This document shows, piece by piece, positions 43,483 to 51,838 of a stretch of 64,000 bases of DNA; position 1 is the stretch's first letter; each line of letters opens with the position of its first letter. Source of the stretch: Neobacillus sp. PS2-9 (GTDB lineage Bacteria; Bacillota; Bacilli; Bacillales; Cytobacillaceae); NCBI RefSeq assembly GCF_030915525.1, contig NZ_CP133269.1, positions 1,885,001 through 1,949,000 of the forward strand, read 5' to 3'. Both the position numbers and the translations under genes were made by a program. Below the pieces are notes generated by a model that saw nothing but the letters and a program-made list of their open reading frames with translations, searched no databases and was not told where the DNA came from.

Positions 43483-45368
43483 AAATGCTCACTGTAGAGA
43501 ATGTTTCGAAAACGTATGGCGAGAAACAACTCTTTAACAATATATCATTTACAATCAGTGAAAAAGAGCGTGTTGGTTTAATCGGAATAAATGGAACCGG
43601 GAAATCCTCCTTACTAAGTATTATCGCTGGTTTGGATCAGGCGGATGAGGGAAAAATTATCGCTGGGAAAGATTATTCTATTTCGTTCTTAAATCAACAG
43701 CCAGACTTGGATGCTAGTAAAACAGTACTTGAGCAAGTTTTTCATGGCGAAGCACCAATATTAAAGCTAATGCGTGAATATGAAAAAACTTTGTTATTAC
43801 TTGACACAGCTCCAAACGACACGTCTATACAAGAAGAACTTTTTCAATTACATAAACAAATGGATGCATTAAATGCATGGGATGCGAGTACGAATGCCAA
43901 GTCAATCTTAATGAAATTAGGAATTGAAGATTTTACAAAGAAAATTGGCGAGCTTTCTGGCGGACAAAAAAAGCGGGTTTCTTTAGCGCAAGTATTAATT
44001 GAAGAGCCAGATTTACTAATATTAGATGAACCAACAAACCATCTCGATTTTGATTCTGTCAAATGGCTGGAAGATTATTTAAGGAGATATAGCGGATCCA
44101 TCCTTTTGGTTACACATGATCGTTACTTTTTAGATCGTGTGGCTAATAGAATGTTTGAATTGGATGGTGGAAATCTTTATAGCTATAAGGGCAACTATGC
44201 AGCCTTTTTAGAAGCGAAGGCCATTCGTGAAGAGAATGAAGCGGCAACTTTTGAAAAAAGAAAGAATCTTTTCAGACGTGAGCTTGAATGGATGAGACGT
44301 GGTGCAAAAGCAAGAACAACCAAGCAAAAGGCTAGAATACAACGTTTTGAAGATCTTGATGATAAGCTTTCAAGTGGAAAATCGACAGGCGAGAAGCTTG
44401 ATATTTCTTTGCATGGAAGCAGGCTTGGTAAACAGGTTTTTGAACTAAAGAACGCATCTAAGAGATATACGGATAAAACAATCTTGAATCACTTTGATAT
44501 ACTAGTAAAACCGGGTGACAGGATTGGGATTATTGGACGAAATGGTACGGGAAAATCAACACTATTAAATATACTTGCAAAAAAAATTCCGCTTGATGAT
44601 GGAGAATTCATCATGGGGCAAACCGTCAAAATCGCTTACTATACACAAGAAAGCGAAGATATGGATGAAAATAAGCGGATGATTGAATACATTAAGGAAA
44701 CGGCCGAAATTGTTGAAACATCGGATGGAAAGACGATTTCTGCCGCTCAAATGCTGGAACGTTTTCTATTCCCGCCATATTCTCATGGAACACCTATTCG
44801 AAAGCTATCAGGTGGAGAAAAACGACGACTATATTTATTGAAGCTTTTAATGACAGCACCAAATGTTCTTATGCTAGATGAACCGACCAATGATTTGGAT
44901 ACACAAACATTAACCGTTTTAGAAGATTATCTTGATGAATTTCCAGGAGTGGTTATTACAGTCTCCCATGATCGTTACTTCCTGGATAAGGTGGTTGAAC
45001 AGCTTCTTGTGTTACGAGGTGAAGGGATTATTGATTCTTTCTACGGGAATTATACAGAATACCTTGAAAAAGAAACTACTTTAGAAGTCCAAAAAACGAA
45101 TACTGGACTAACCCAGCCTGTTAAAACTCCAGAAAAAGAAAAAAAGAAGAACATGACCTATATGGAGAAAAAGGAATTGGGAGAAATAGATGAAGTAATC
45201 GCAAAAACCGAATCACGCTTAGAAGAAGTAGCTGAGCTAATGGCGAATATTGGTAGTGATTTTACAAAAGCACAGGAATTAATGAAGCAGGAAGCAGAAT
45301 TAAACGAAAAGCTTGAGCAATTAATTGAGCGCTGGTCGTACCTCTCAGAGCTTGCCGAAAAAGAATGA
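43479..45368 (+). CDS. yfmR: ABC-F ribosome-associated ATPase (YfmR/Uup type)
   Basis: ABC-F proteins bind the ribosome E site and relieve stalled translation. Two ATPase domains are seen: GINGTGKSS, LSGGQKKR and LLILDEPTNHLD in the first, GRNGTGKST, LSGGEKRR and VLMLDEPTNDLD in the second, with an arm-linker (RRELEWMRRGAKARTTKQKARI) between and a C-terminal coiled coil (about 555-629). The 629-residue length and motifs favour YfmR. No membrane domain is present, so it is not a transporter. ATG at 43479 with GGGAGGG upstream. In B. subtilis this gene is elsewhere, so it is an insertion in the ypgQ-ypgR order. Confidence 0.92.
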   Translation: MKMLTVENVSKTYGEKQLFNNISFTISEKERVGLIGINGTGKSSLLSIIAGLDQADEGKIIAGKDYSISFLNQQPDLDASKTVLEQVFHGEAPILKLMREYEKTLLLLDTAPNDTSIQEELFQLHKQMDALNAWDASTNAKSILMKLGIEDFTKKIGELSGGQKKRVSLAQVLIEEPDLLILDEPTNHLDFDSVKWLEDYLRRYSGSILLVTHDRYFLDRVANRMFELDGGNLYSYKGNYAAFLEAKAIREENEAATFEKRKNLFRRELEWMRRGAKARTTKQKARIQRFEDLDDKLSSGKSTGEKLDISLHGSRLGKQVFELKNASKRYTDKTILNHFDILVKPGDRIGIIGRNGTGKSTLLNILAKKIPLDDGEFIMGQTVKIAYYTQESEDMDENKRMIEYIKETAEIVETSDGKTISAAQMLERFLFPPYSHGTPIRKLSGGEKRRLYLLKLLMTAPNVLMLDEPTNDLDTQTLTVLEDYLDEFPGVVITVSHDRYFLDKVVEQLLVLRGEGIIDSFYGNYTEYLEKETTLEVQKTNTGLTQPVKTPEKEKKKNMTYMEKKELGEIDEVIAKTESRLEEVAELMANIGSDFTKAQELMKQEAELNEKLEQLIERWSYLSELAEKE

Positions 45369-45375
45369 GGTGATT

Positions 45376-46512
45376 GTGTTGAAAATTAAGGCGATTGAAC
45401 CAACGCCAAGTCCAAATACGATGAAGATAATTTTAAATCAAGAACTCCCAATGGGAAAAAGTCATAACTATAAAAAAGAAAACGCAACTGATGCACCAAT
45501 CATCATACAGGATATCTTACACATTGAGGGCATCAAGGGCGTCTATCATGTGGCAGATTTTCTTGCTGTTGAAAGAAACGCGAAATACGATTGGAAGGAA
45601 TTATTGCCAAAGGTCCGATCTGCCTTTGGTGAACTGGATGTAGAGGCGGCAGATACGAGAAAAGTGGATGAACACTTTGGTGAAATAAAGGTTGAAATTC
45701 AACTATTTAAAGATATTCCGTTGCAAGTGAAGCTGTCAGATGGTAACACTGAGCGCAGATTCGGGATGCCGGAATATTTCTTAAAAGCAAGAGAACAAGC
45801 ACAGCTTCCTGAAGATAATTATATTCTCCTTAGAAAATGGAAGAATGAAGGGGTTCGTTACGGGGAATTTGAGCAAATTGGACAGGATGTGGTAGAAGAA
45901 TTAATTGCAGCCTATCCTATTGAACGAATTGAAGAACTAGTCGAAAAAGCACAGTCAAATGAACCAATCATAGAACAAAAGACTAGACCTATTCGAAAGA
46001 AAGTAACGGCTGAGGATTTAAATCATCCTGATTGGCAGATCCGTTACAAGGCACTAGAACAAATGGAGGATCCTGAGTTGCAGGATTTACCAATACTCGA
46101 AAAAGCTATATTAGATGAGAAGCCATCTATTCGGAGACTTGCAACTGTATACCTTGGTATGATTAAAGAAAAGGAAGTTTTACCTCTCCTATATAAGGCA
46201 CTTAAAGATAAGACTGTAACAGTCAGACGAACAGCAGGCGATTGTTTATCTGATTTAGGCTTCCAAGAAGCACAAGGAGAGATGATAAACGCACTGAAGG
46301 ACCAAAGTAAATTAGTTCGTTGGCGGGCTGCAATGTTTTTATATGAGGTTGGAGATGAAAAGGCACTAGCTGCTTTAAAGGCTGCTGAGAAAGATCAGGA
46401 ATTTGAAGTGAGTTTGCAAGTGAAAATGGCCATCGAACGTATTGAAGGTGGAGAAGAAGCAAGAGGTTCTGTTTGGAAGCAAATGACAGAAGCGAGAAAA
46501 AACGAGGAATAA
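45376..46512 (+). CDS. ypgR: YpgR: Nfu-N-like domain with HEAT repeats
   Basis: About 95 N-terminal residues match the scaffold-like N domain of NifU proteins (EPTPSPNTMKIILNQELPMG, GVYHVADFLAVERN); it has no C-terminal CxxC domain, so it is not a complete Nfu. Residues 210-360 are HEAT-type repeats (IRRLATVYLGMIKEKEVLPLLYKAL). The family is labelled conserved virulence factor C in related bacteria; function is unclear. GAGGTGA supports the GTG at 45376 or TTG at 45379. It precedes brxA as in B. subtilis. Confidence 0.88.
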   Translation: MLKIKAIEPTPSPNTMKIILNQELPMGKSHNYKKENATDAPIIIQDILHIEGIKGVYHVADFLAVERNAKYDWKELLPKVRSAFGELDVEAADTRKVDEHFGEIKVEIQLFKDIPLQVKLSDGNTERRFGMPEYFLKAREQAQLPEDNYILLRKWKNEGVRYGEFEQIGQDVVEELIAAYPIERIEELVEKAQSNEPIIEQKTRPIRKKVTAEDLNHPDWQIRYKALEQMEDPELQDLPILEKAILDEKPSIRRLATVYLGMIKEKEVLPLLYKALKDKTVTVRRTAGDCLSDLGFQEAQGEMINALKDQSKLVRWRAAMFLYEVGDEKALAALKAAEKDQEFEVSLQVKMAIERIEGGEEARGSVWKQMTEARKNEE

Positions 46513-46584
46513 TAGGATTAAATTGCAAACTCTTGATTGAGTATTGTATTCTAATAGGGATAAAGGGAAACGGAGTGATCAATT

Positions 46585-47019
46585 ATGTCAAATGCATATG
46601 AAGAATATATGAAACAAATGGTTTTACCTATGCGCCAAGAGTTGACTAGAGCAGGGTTCGCAGAGCTACAATCAGCAGAAGAAGTTGAGGGATTTATGGA
46701 AAATGTAAGTGGTACGACACTTGTAGTGGTGAATTCAGTATGTGGTTGTGCGGCTGGTTTAGCGCGTCCTGCAGCAACTCAAGCTGTATTAAATAGTGAA
46801 AAAAAACCTGACCATTTAGTTACTGTTTTTGCTGGACAGGATAAAGAAGCTACTGCTAGAATGCGTGAGTTCTTTGAGGGGATTGAGCCATCTTCACCAT
46901 CAATGGCACTGTTAAAGGATAACAAGGTAGTTCATTTTATTCCAAGACATGATATTGAAGGTATGCCAATGGAAATGGTTATGCAAAATGTAATGAGTGC
47001 ACTAGAAGCACATTGCTAA
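46585..47019 (+). CDS. brxA: Bacilliredoxin BrxA (YphP)
   Basis: BrxA removes bacillithiol from mixed disulfides on proteins. The CGC active site lies at residues 53-55 in VVVNSVCGCAAGLARPA, as in YphP. A further C-terminal cysteine (the penultimate codon region AHC) is also family-typical. The 144-residue length is normal. GGAGTGATC precedes the ATG. Bacillithiol use fits a Bacillaceae. Confidence 0.95.
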   Translation: MSNAYEEYMKQMVLPMRQELTRAGFAELQSAEEVEGFMENVSGTTLVVVNSVCGCAAGLARPAATQAVLNSEKKPDHLVTVFAGQDKEATARMREFFEGIEPSSPSMALLKDNKVVHFIPRHDIEGMPMEMVMQNVMSALEAHC

Positions 47020-47020
47020 G

Positions 47021-47048
47021 AAGGATGTCATTCGACGTCCTTTTTTTT
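47021..47048 (+). terminator. brxA terminator
   Basis: AAGGATGTC pairs with GACGTCCTT, then eight T residues, just after the stop. Confidence 0.85.
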
Positions 47049-47230
47049 GGCTATGTAAAAGAATAGTGTTGATTTTATACCCTGTTGATTGGAGCGGAAG
47101 GCGCGAAGACTCCTGTGGGAGTATGGTTCAGGAGAGACCCCGCAGGCGTGATCGCCGAGGAGGCTCGCCGAAACGCCCACGAACCGCTCGCGCCTGGAGC
47201 GGAAATCAACATACAAGTTTAACAAAGCCT
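47048..47230 (+). repeat. Dispersed repeat family B, copy 5
   Basis: Lies between the brxA terminator and ypiP. Stem GGCGCG / CGCGCC is paired and the second hairpin has changed to GGCG-TGAT-CGCC with pairing kept. Confidence 0.9.
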
Positions 47231-47258
47231 TTTTTTTAGGGGTAAGTAGGATGATGAC

Positions 47259-48032
47259 ATGTTTATAACTACTGCAGGAAGAACAAATCAGCAAATGATT
47301 GAAAATGCTATTCATACAGCAAAAACTTTAGAAGTACCCTATGTGCCAAGAAGAAAGAAATCCATATCTCTTTTACAGGAAGAATGGGAGAGTGGATGTC
47401 TTGTGGTAGGAAAGGAAAGAATTGAACTATTTGAAAAAGGGAGCACGCAGCCCTTCTTCTTCCATCCTAATTCAGCAATGTTCAGGATTAAGCGGTTGTT
47501 ACAAGGGGATCACGATCCTTTTGCAGATATTGCTCAGCTTTCAAAAGGAATGACCGTGTTGGATTGCACACTTGGACTTTCATCAGATGCCATTGTAGCA
47601 AGCTTCCTCGTTGGGGAAGAAGGGAAGGTGATAGGAATAGAAGGGCAAAAATATTTGGCTTTCATTGTTCAGAAGGGGCTCCAAACATGGGATTCTAGTT
47701 TGGAAAGTATGAATGGGGCAATGGAAAGAATTGAAGTCGTTCATTCTTCTTCACTTGATTATTTAAAGAATCAGCCAAATGAATCTGTAGATTGTGTTTA
47801 TTTTGACCCAATGTTTGAGGAAAGTGTCCTAGAGTCGGATGGAATAAAGGCTTTAGGTCAATTTGCAGTGTACGACGATTTAACAGAAGAATTGTTACAG
47901 GAAGCAAATAGGGTAGCTAAAACTCGAATTATATTAAAGGATCATTATAAAAGTACCCGATTTGAAAAATACGGTTTTCAAGTAGCTAGGAGAAAAACCT
48001 CTAAATTTCACTTTGGTGTGATTGATAAATAA
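47259..48032 (+). CDS. ypiP: YpiP, class I SAM-dependent methyltransferase
   Basis: A 257-residue protein with an N-terminal RNA-processing-like segment (RTNQQMIENAIHTAKTLEVPYVPRRKKSI) and a Rossmann domain with TVLDCTLGLSSDAIVASF (SAM site) and DCVYFDPMFEE near residue 180, a D-P-M-F variant of the catalytic D/N-P-P-Y motif. The substrate is unknown. It matches YpiP, which follows yphP in B. subtilis. Its stop abuts repeat B copy 6. Confidence 0.87.
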   Translation: MFITTAGRTNQQMIENAIHTAKTLEVPYVPRRKKSISLLQEEWESGCLVVGKERIELFEKGSTQPFFFHPNSAMFRIKRLLQGDHDPFADIAQLSKGMTVLDCTLGLSSDAIVASFLVGEEGKVIGIEGQKYLAFIVQKGLQTWDSSLESMNGAMERIEVVHSSSLDYLKNQPNESVDCVYFDPMFEESVLESDGIKALGQFAVYDDLTEELLQEANRVAKTRIILKDHYKSTRFEKYGFQVARRKTSKFHFGVIDK

Positions 48033-48214
48033 GGCTGTGTTAAAGAACATTGTTGATTTTTTAACCCTGTTGATTGGAGCGGAAGACGCGAAGACTCCTG
48101 TGGGAGTATGGTTCAGGGGAGACCCCGCAGGCGCAAGCGCCGAGGAGGCTCGCCGAAACACCCACGAACCGCTCGCGTCTGGAGCGGAAATCAACAGACA
48201 AGTTTAACAAAGCC
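48032..48214 (+). repeat. Dispersed repeat family B, copy 6 (inside the ypiP 3' untranslated region)
   Basis: Begins on the ypiP stop codon and ends three bases before the ypiP terminator, so it should be transcribed. Stem GACGCG / CGCGTC differs from other copies on both arms. Confidence 0.9.
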
Positions 48215-48216
48215 AT

Positions 48217-48256
48217 AAATAAAGAACTGAAGGCTTTTCGCTTCAGTTCTTTATTT
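48217..48256 (+). terminator. ypiP terminator
   Basis: A 16-bp stem (AAATAAAGAACTGAAG with its complement) around a GCTTTTCG loop, beyond repeat copy 6. Confidence 0.85.
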
Positions 48257-48380
48257 ATTACAATATAAAAAATATTAAACTGGTTTTTTCCATTTTTCTA
48301 AAAAAAGAAGTATAATATCTTTTAAGATAGTAAAAATTCTAGTAAATATTAACTTCGATAGAATAAGGTGTGAACTAGTG

Positions 48381-48971
48381 ATGAACAAGTGGCTTCGTAA
48401 ACCGTTATTTGTATTAATTTCTATTTTAACCTTTGGTCTTGTTACACCAACACAACTAATGAATTCTGTATATGCGGAGAACTTCAAAGACATAGATGCT
48501 TTTGAAGCGACGGCAGATAGAAATATTACTCGACAAAATGAATTTTATGAAGAATCAGAGTTTAACCGGGAAGAGTTTATGGAACAATTAATAAAGCAGG
48601 CAGAAATTCAGTCTTACCAAAAGTTTGGAACAAAAATTAAGCCTGTAATAGAAGATGAATTTCGCGAAGTTATTTTGCCTAATATTGAATTGGCCATTGC
48701 ACAAACGGCTGACCAATTCCCAGAAGAGGATTTGAAGAACCTTACCATTTCTGAACAGCCAGGTTCTGGTCTTTCAGAAAAAATATTTAATATTAAAAGC
48801 CGCTTAACAGGGGAAGATATTTTACGTTTCCATGTTAGACGTGACAATCCACCACAAGCAGGTTACTGGTTTAATTTTCATTATCATACCATTTATGACG
48901 GCTATCAAAGCCATTATGAATTAGGAACAATCTATTGGGCTAAAAACACACCTCCTAAGTGGATGAGTTAG
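48381..48971 (+). CDS. ypjP: YpjP, exported protein of unknown function
   Basis: The 196-residue product starts with a signal peptide (KWLRKPLFVLISILTFGLVTP..., likely cut near YAEN at about residues 31-34). The mature part has the conserved WFNFHYHTIYDGYQSHYELGTIYWAKNTPPKW end of YpjP. GTG ATG at 48378 gives two starts; the ATG is preferred. In B. subtilis ypjP is close to thyB-dfrA; here the Ter island separates them by 10 kb. Confidence 0.88.
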   Translation: MNKWLRKPLFVLISILTFGLVTPTQLMNSVYAENFKDIDAFEATADRNITRQNEFYEESEFNREEFMEQLIKQAEIQSYQKFGTKIKPVIEDEFREVILPNIELAIAQTADQFPEEDLKNLTISEQPGSGLSEKIFNIKSRLTGEDILRFHVRRDNPPQAGYWFNFHYHTIYDGYQSHYELGTIYWAKNTPPKWMS

Positions 48972-49014
48972 GTTAGCAATTTCTATTGAGAACGAAAAAA
49001 ATTTTTATAATAAA

Positions 49015-49040
49015 TGAAACCTTTTTATGAGAAACTCGTA
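49015..49040 (+). promoter_or_regulatory. ECF-sigma (SigW-like) promoter of the terD gene
   Basis: TGAAAC (49015-49020), exactly 16 bases, CGTA (49037-49040). This is a perfect match to the SigW-type consensus and lies 35 bases before the terD start. Confidence 0.75.
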
Positions 49041-49074
49041 AATAGACTATTACCTAAAATGGAGGAATGAAAAA

Positions 49075-49656
49075 ATGGCAGTAAGTTTATCAAAAGGTCA
49101 AAAAGTTGATTTAACAAAAACAAATCCAGGATTAACGAATGTTGTAGTTGGACTTGGTTGGGACACTAATAAATATGACGGCGGAAATGACTTTGACTTG
49201 GATTCATCTGTTTTCCTTTTAGGAGAAAACGGAAAAGTTACCAATGAAACTGATTTTGTTTTTTACAATAATCCGCAAGGAGCAAACGGGGCCGTTGTAC
49301 ATACTGGTGACAATCGCACAGGTGCTGGTGATGGTGATGACGAACAGGTGAAAATTAATCTAACAACAGTTCCAGCAAACGTTCAGCGTATTGCGTTTAC
49401 AATAACGATCCATGATGCTGACAGCAGAAACCAAAATTTTGGTCAGGTTTCTAACTCCTATGCACGAATTTTTAATGAAGCAACAGGAGAAGAATTAATT
49501 CGCTATGATTTAGGGGAAGATTTCTCAATTGAAACTGCGATTGTTGTTGGAGAGTTGTATCGTCATAACGGTGAATGGAAATTTAGTGCAATCGGCAGTG
49601 GTTATCAAGGTGGTTTAGCAGCACTTGCAACTGACTTTGGTTTATCTGTAGGTTAA
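49075..49656 (+). CDS. terD: TerD-family calcium-binding stress protein (1)
   Basis: A 193-residue TerD domain. Ca-binding acidic segments are [15 protein letters not shown] (about residues 38-52) and [12 protein letters not shown] (about 88-99), with the family's [20 protein letters not shown] and the closing [20 protein letters not shown]. TerD proteins act in the cytoplasm with TerC and TelA in resistance to tellurite, cell-wall and oxidative stress. It is close to the TerD at 59011. AATGGAGGAATG gives the start. Confidence 0.94.
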   Translation: MAVSLSKGQKVDLTKTNPGLTNVVVGLGWDTNKYDGGNDFDLDSSVFLLGENGKVTNETDFVFYNNPQGANGAVVHTGDNRTGAGDGDDEQVKINLTTVPANVQRIAFTITIHDADSRNQNFGQVSNSYARIFNEATGEELIRYDLGEDFSIETAIVVGELYRHNGEWKFSAIGSGYQGGLAALATDFGLSVG

Positions 49657-49670
49657 TAAATAGAATGGAG

Positions 49671-49697
49671 AAGACCCAGGTGTTCATGGGTCTTTTT
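49671..49697 (+). terminator. Hairpin terminator after the first terD
   Basis: AAGACCCA pairs with TGGGTCTT and T5 follows. Confidence 0.8.
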
Positions 49698-49730
49698 ACA
49701 AAATGTATACTTCATTTAAATACTGAGCTA

Positions 49731-49766
49731 AAGCGCCTGAGACTTCCTTATAATCCAAGGGCGCTT
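49731..49766 (+). other. Leader hairpin before terC
   Basis: AAGCGCC (49731-49737) pairs with GGCGCTT (49760-49766); the loop contains TATAAT. I checked for the yybP-ykoY manganese riboswitch that precedes some TerC genes; its conserved core is not visible. It may be a promoter region or an unassigned leader. Confidence 0.3.
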
Positions 49767-49797
49767 AGGCTTTTCTACTCTAGGAGGAATTTTTTTA

Positions 49798-50568
49798 ATG
49801 TCTGTTTTAAATCATATCTTAGACACGTATTCTCAATTTTTTAATTGGAGTATGTGGGCAGAAGTATTAACAAATCCCGTAAGCTGGGGCTTGATTGGTA
49901 CACTTGTTATTCTAGAAGGCTTACTATCAGCTGATAACGCGCTTGTTCTAGCAGTAATGGTTAAGCACTTGCCACCTGAAAAACGAAAGAAAGCTCTATT
50001 CTATGGACTATTAGGTGCCTATGCTTTCCGTTTTATTGCAATCGGAATTGGAGTATTCCTGATTAAGCTTTGGTGGGTAAAAATATTGGGAGCAGGCTAT
50101 CTTGCATGGTTATCAATCAAGTACTTTATTGATAAACGAAAAGGCTCTGAAGAGGGCGATGAAGAGTCTGAGGGGTTAAATCAAAGTGGTTTACTCATTC
50201 GCTTATTTGGTACCTTCTGGGGAACAGTTGTAGCGGTTGAATTAATGGATATTGCCTTCTCTGTGGACAGTGTTCTAGCTGCCTTTGGAGTAAGTGAACA
50301 GGTTTGGGTATTACTAGTTGGAGGTATGCTTGGCGTATTAATGATGCGAGGAGTTGCAGGTGTATTCTTAACATTGATAGACCGCGTACCTGAACTTGAA
50401 ACAACAGCATATATCTTAATTCTTATCATTGCCTTAAAGATGCTTCTAGCTGTATTCCATATAGATATGGGACATTTAACGTTCTTTATTATCCTATTAG
50501 TGACATTCGGAGCTACATTTGTCGTTCACTTTATGAATAAAAAGAAAGAAGAAAGTAAAGGCAATTAA
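49798..50568 (+). CDS. terC: TerC-family integral membrane protein
   Basis: The 256-residue protein has seven to eight spans with acidic residues inside the membrane: LLSADNALVLAVMVKHLP (about 40-57) and ELMDIAFSVDSVLAAFGVS (about 148-166), the family signature. TerC/MeeF/MeeY proteins export manganese and help load exported metalloproteins. TAGGAGGAAT precedes the ATG. It lies downstream of terD but beyond a terminator. Confidence 0.93.
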   Translation: MSVLNHILDTYSQFFNWSMWAEVLTNPVSWGLIGTLVILEGLLSADNALVLAVMVKHLPPEKRKKALFYGLLGAYAFRFIAIGIGVFLIKLWWVKILGAGYLAWLSIKYFIDKRKGSEEGDEESEGLNQSGLLIRLFGTFWGTVVAVELMDIAFSVDSVLAAFGVSEQVWVLLVGGMLGVLMMRGVAGVFLTLIDRVPELETTAYILILIIALKMLLAVFHIDMGHLTFFIILLVTFGATFVVHFMNKKKEESKGN

Positions 50569-50650
50569 TTTAATTTTATAATAATATTAAAAGGGGAGCT
50601 GACGAAAGTCTGTTTCCTTTATTTTTTACCTTATAACGAGGAGAAATAAA

Positions 50651-51838
50651 ATGAATTTTTTTACCTATTTCTATGAGGAGGAGCTTAATCGTTTCTTCTA
50701 TAAAAGACCCCAAACCTTTAATAAATACTTTAATCGTGAGCTGTTGTCATATGGATTAGGAGCAACACTTTACATGCCGGCAACACGTCCAAACATCCAT
50801 CAAGAGATTCTTTCAAAAAAGCATGAGGGATTAACCTCGCTTGTTATCGATCTTGAAGATGCAGTGGGTGATAACGAGGTTGATAGAGCAGAAATGCTTC
50901 TTATGACTGAGTTGCTTAAACTGTACGGAGAATTGAATAAAGGATTTTTAAATTTTGTAGACTTACCGTTGATGTTTATAAGGGTTCGTAATTTAGAACA
51001 ATTTAAAAGGGTGAATGAACAATTAGGAGAAGCGACCAAGCTTCTTACAGGGGTCGTTTTACCAAAGTTCACTGCAGAATGTGGTGAAGAGTTATTAACT
51101 GAGGTCCTAAAAGTTCATACAAACGAGCACCCCTTTTATGCAATGCCAATCCTAGAGACAGCAACAGTCATCCAAAAGGAAACAAGAATGGAAGAATTAA
51201 TGAATATTAAGCACCTACTCGACCGGTATAAGGGAAATATTCTGAATGTTCGAATAGGGGCGACTGACTTCTGTGGGTTATATGGGATTAGAAGAAGTGC
51301 TGACACAACCGTATATGATATTGCTGTATTAAGAGATTGCATTTCAGATATAATAAATGTTTTTCAGAGATTTGATTGCCCATATGTTGTATCAGGGCCG
51401 GTATGGGAATACTTTTCTGCTAAAAAAAGAATGTTAAAGCCTCAGCTAAGGCAAACCCCTTTCCGTGAAAGATATGGTGATGAAGGGCTGAAGTGGAGAG
51501 CTAAATTAATAGATGAGAACACAGATGGTTTCATTCGGGAAGTCCTTATGGATATCGCAAACGGTTTGACTGGAAAGACGATTATCCATCCATCACATAT
51601 TAAAATAGTTCAAGCTCTTAATGTAGTTTCCTATGAGGAATATATGGATGCGAAAAATATAATTGAAGCAGCAACGGGAGACATTGGAGTATTTAAGAGC
51701 GACTTTTCTAATAAAATGAATGAGATAAAGCCTCACTATTATTGGGCAAAAAAAATGATCTTAAAATCACAGCTTTACGGGGTGTTACATGAAGAATTCA
51801 CAACCATTGACCTTATCAAAAAAGAAGTATACGTTTAA
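50651..51838 (+). CDS. HpcH/CitE-type C-C lyase of the Ter metabolite module
   Basis: A 395-residue TIM-barrel lyase of the HpcH/HpaI-CitE class: LYMPATRPNIHQEIL near the N terminus, LVIDLEDAVGDNEV with metal-binding acidic residues, and VRIGATDFCGLYGIRRSADTTVYD. Comparative genomics of Ter systems places such a lyase with phosphoribosyltransferases and a HAD phosphatase in a predicted pathway for a nucleoside-like metabolite. The acyl substrate is unknown. GAGGAGAA precedes the ATG; its end overlaps the next gene by 50 bases. Confidence 0.85.
   Translation: MNFFTYFYEEELNRFFYKRPQTFNKYFNRELLSYGLGATLYMPATRPNIHQEILSKKHEGLTSLVIDLEDAVGDNEVDRAEMLLMTELLKLYGELNKGFLNFVDLPLMFIRVRNLEQFKRVNEQLGEATKLLTGVVLPKFTAECGEELLTEVLKVHTNEHPFYAMPILETATVIQKETRMEELMNIKHLLDRYKGNILNVRIGATDFCGLYGIRRSADTTVYDIAVLRDCISDIINVFQRFDCPYVVSGPVWEYFSAKKRMLKPQLRQTPFRERYGDEGLKWRAKLIDENTDGFIREVLMDIANGLTGKTIIHPSHIKIVQALNVVSYEEYMDAKNIIEAATGDIGVFKSDFSNKMNEIKPHYYWAKKMILKSQLYGVLHEEFTTIDLIKKEVYV

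Noticed and set aside
43479..45368. ABC transporter ATPase
   Set aside because: Two fused ATPase domains with an ABC-F linker and no membrane partner gene indicate a ribosome-acting ABC-F protein.
47028..47315. 95-residue minus-strand frame ending over repeat B copy 5
   Set aside because: The same peptide pieces appear antisense to other repeat copies (for example 40631-40882), so the openness comes from the repeat sequence.
49697..49797. yybP-ykoY manganese riboswitch before terC
   Set aside because: The conserved purine-rich core motifs of that riboswitch are not present; only a simple hairpin is seen.
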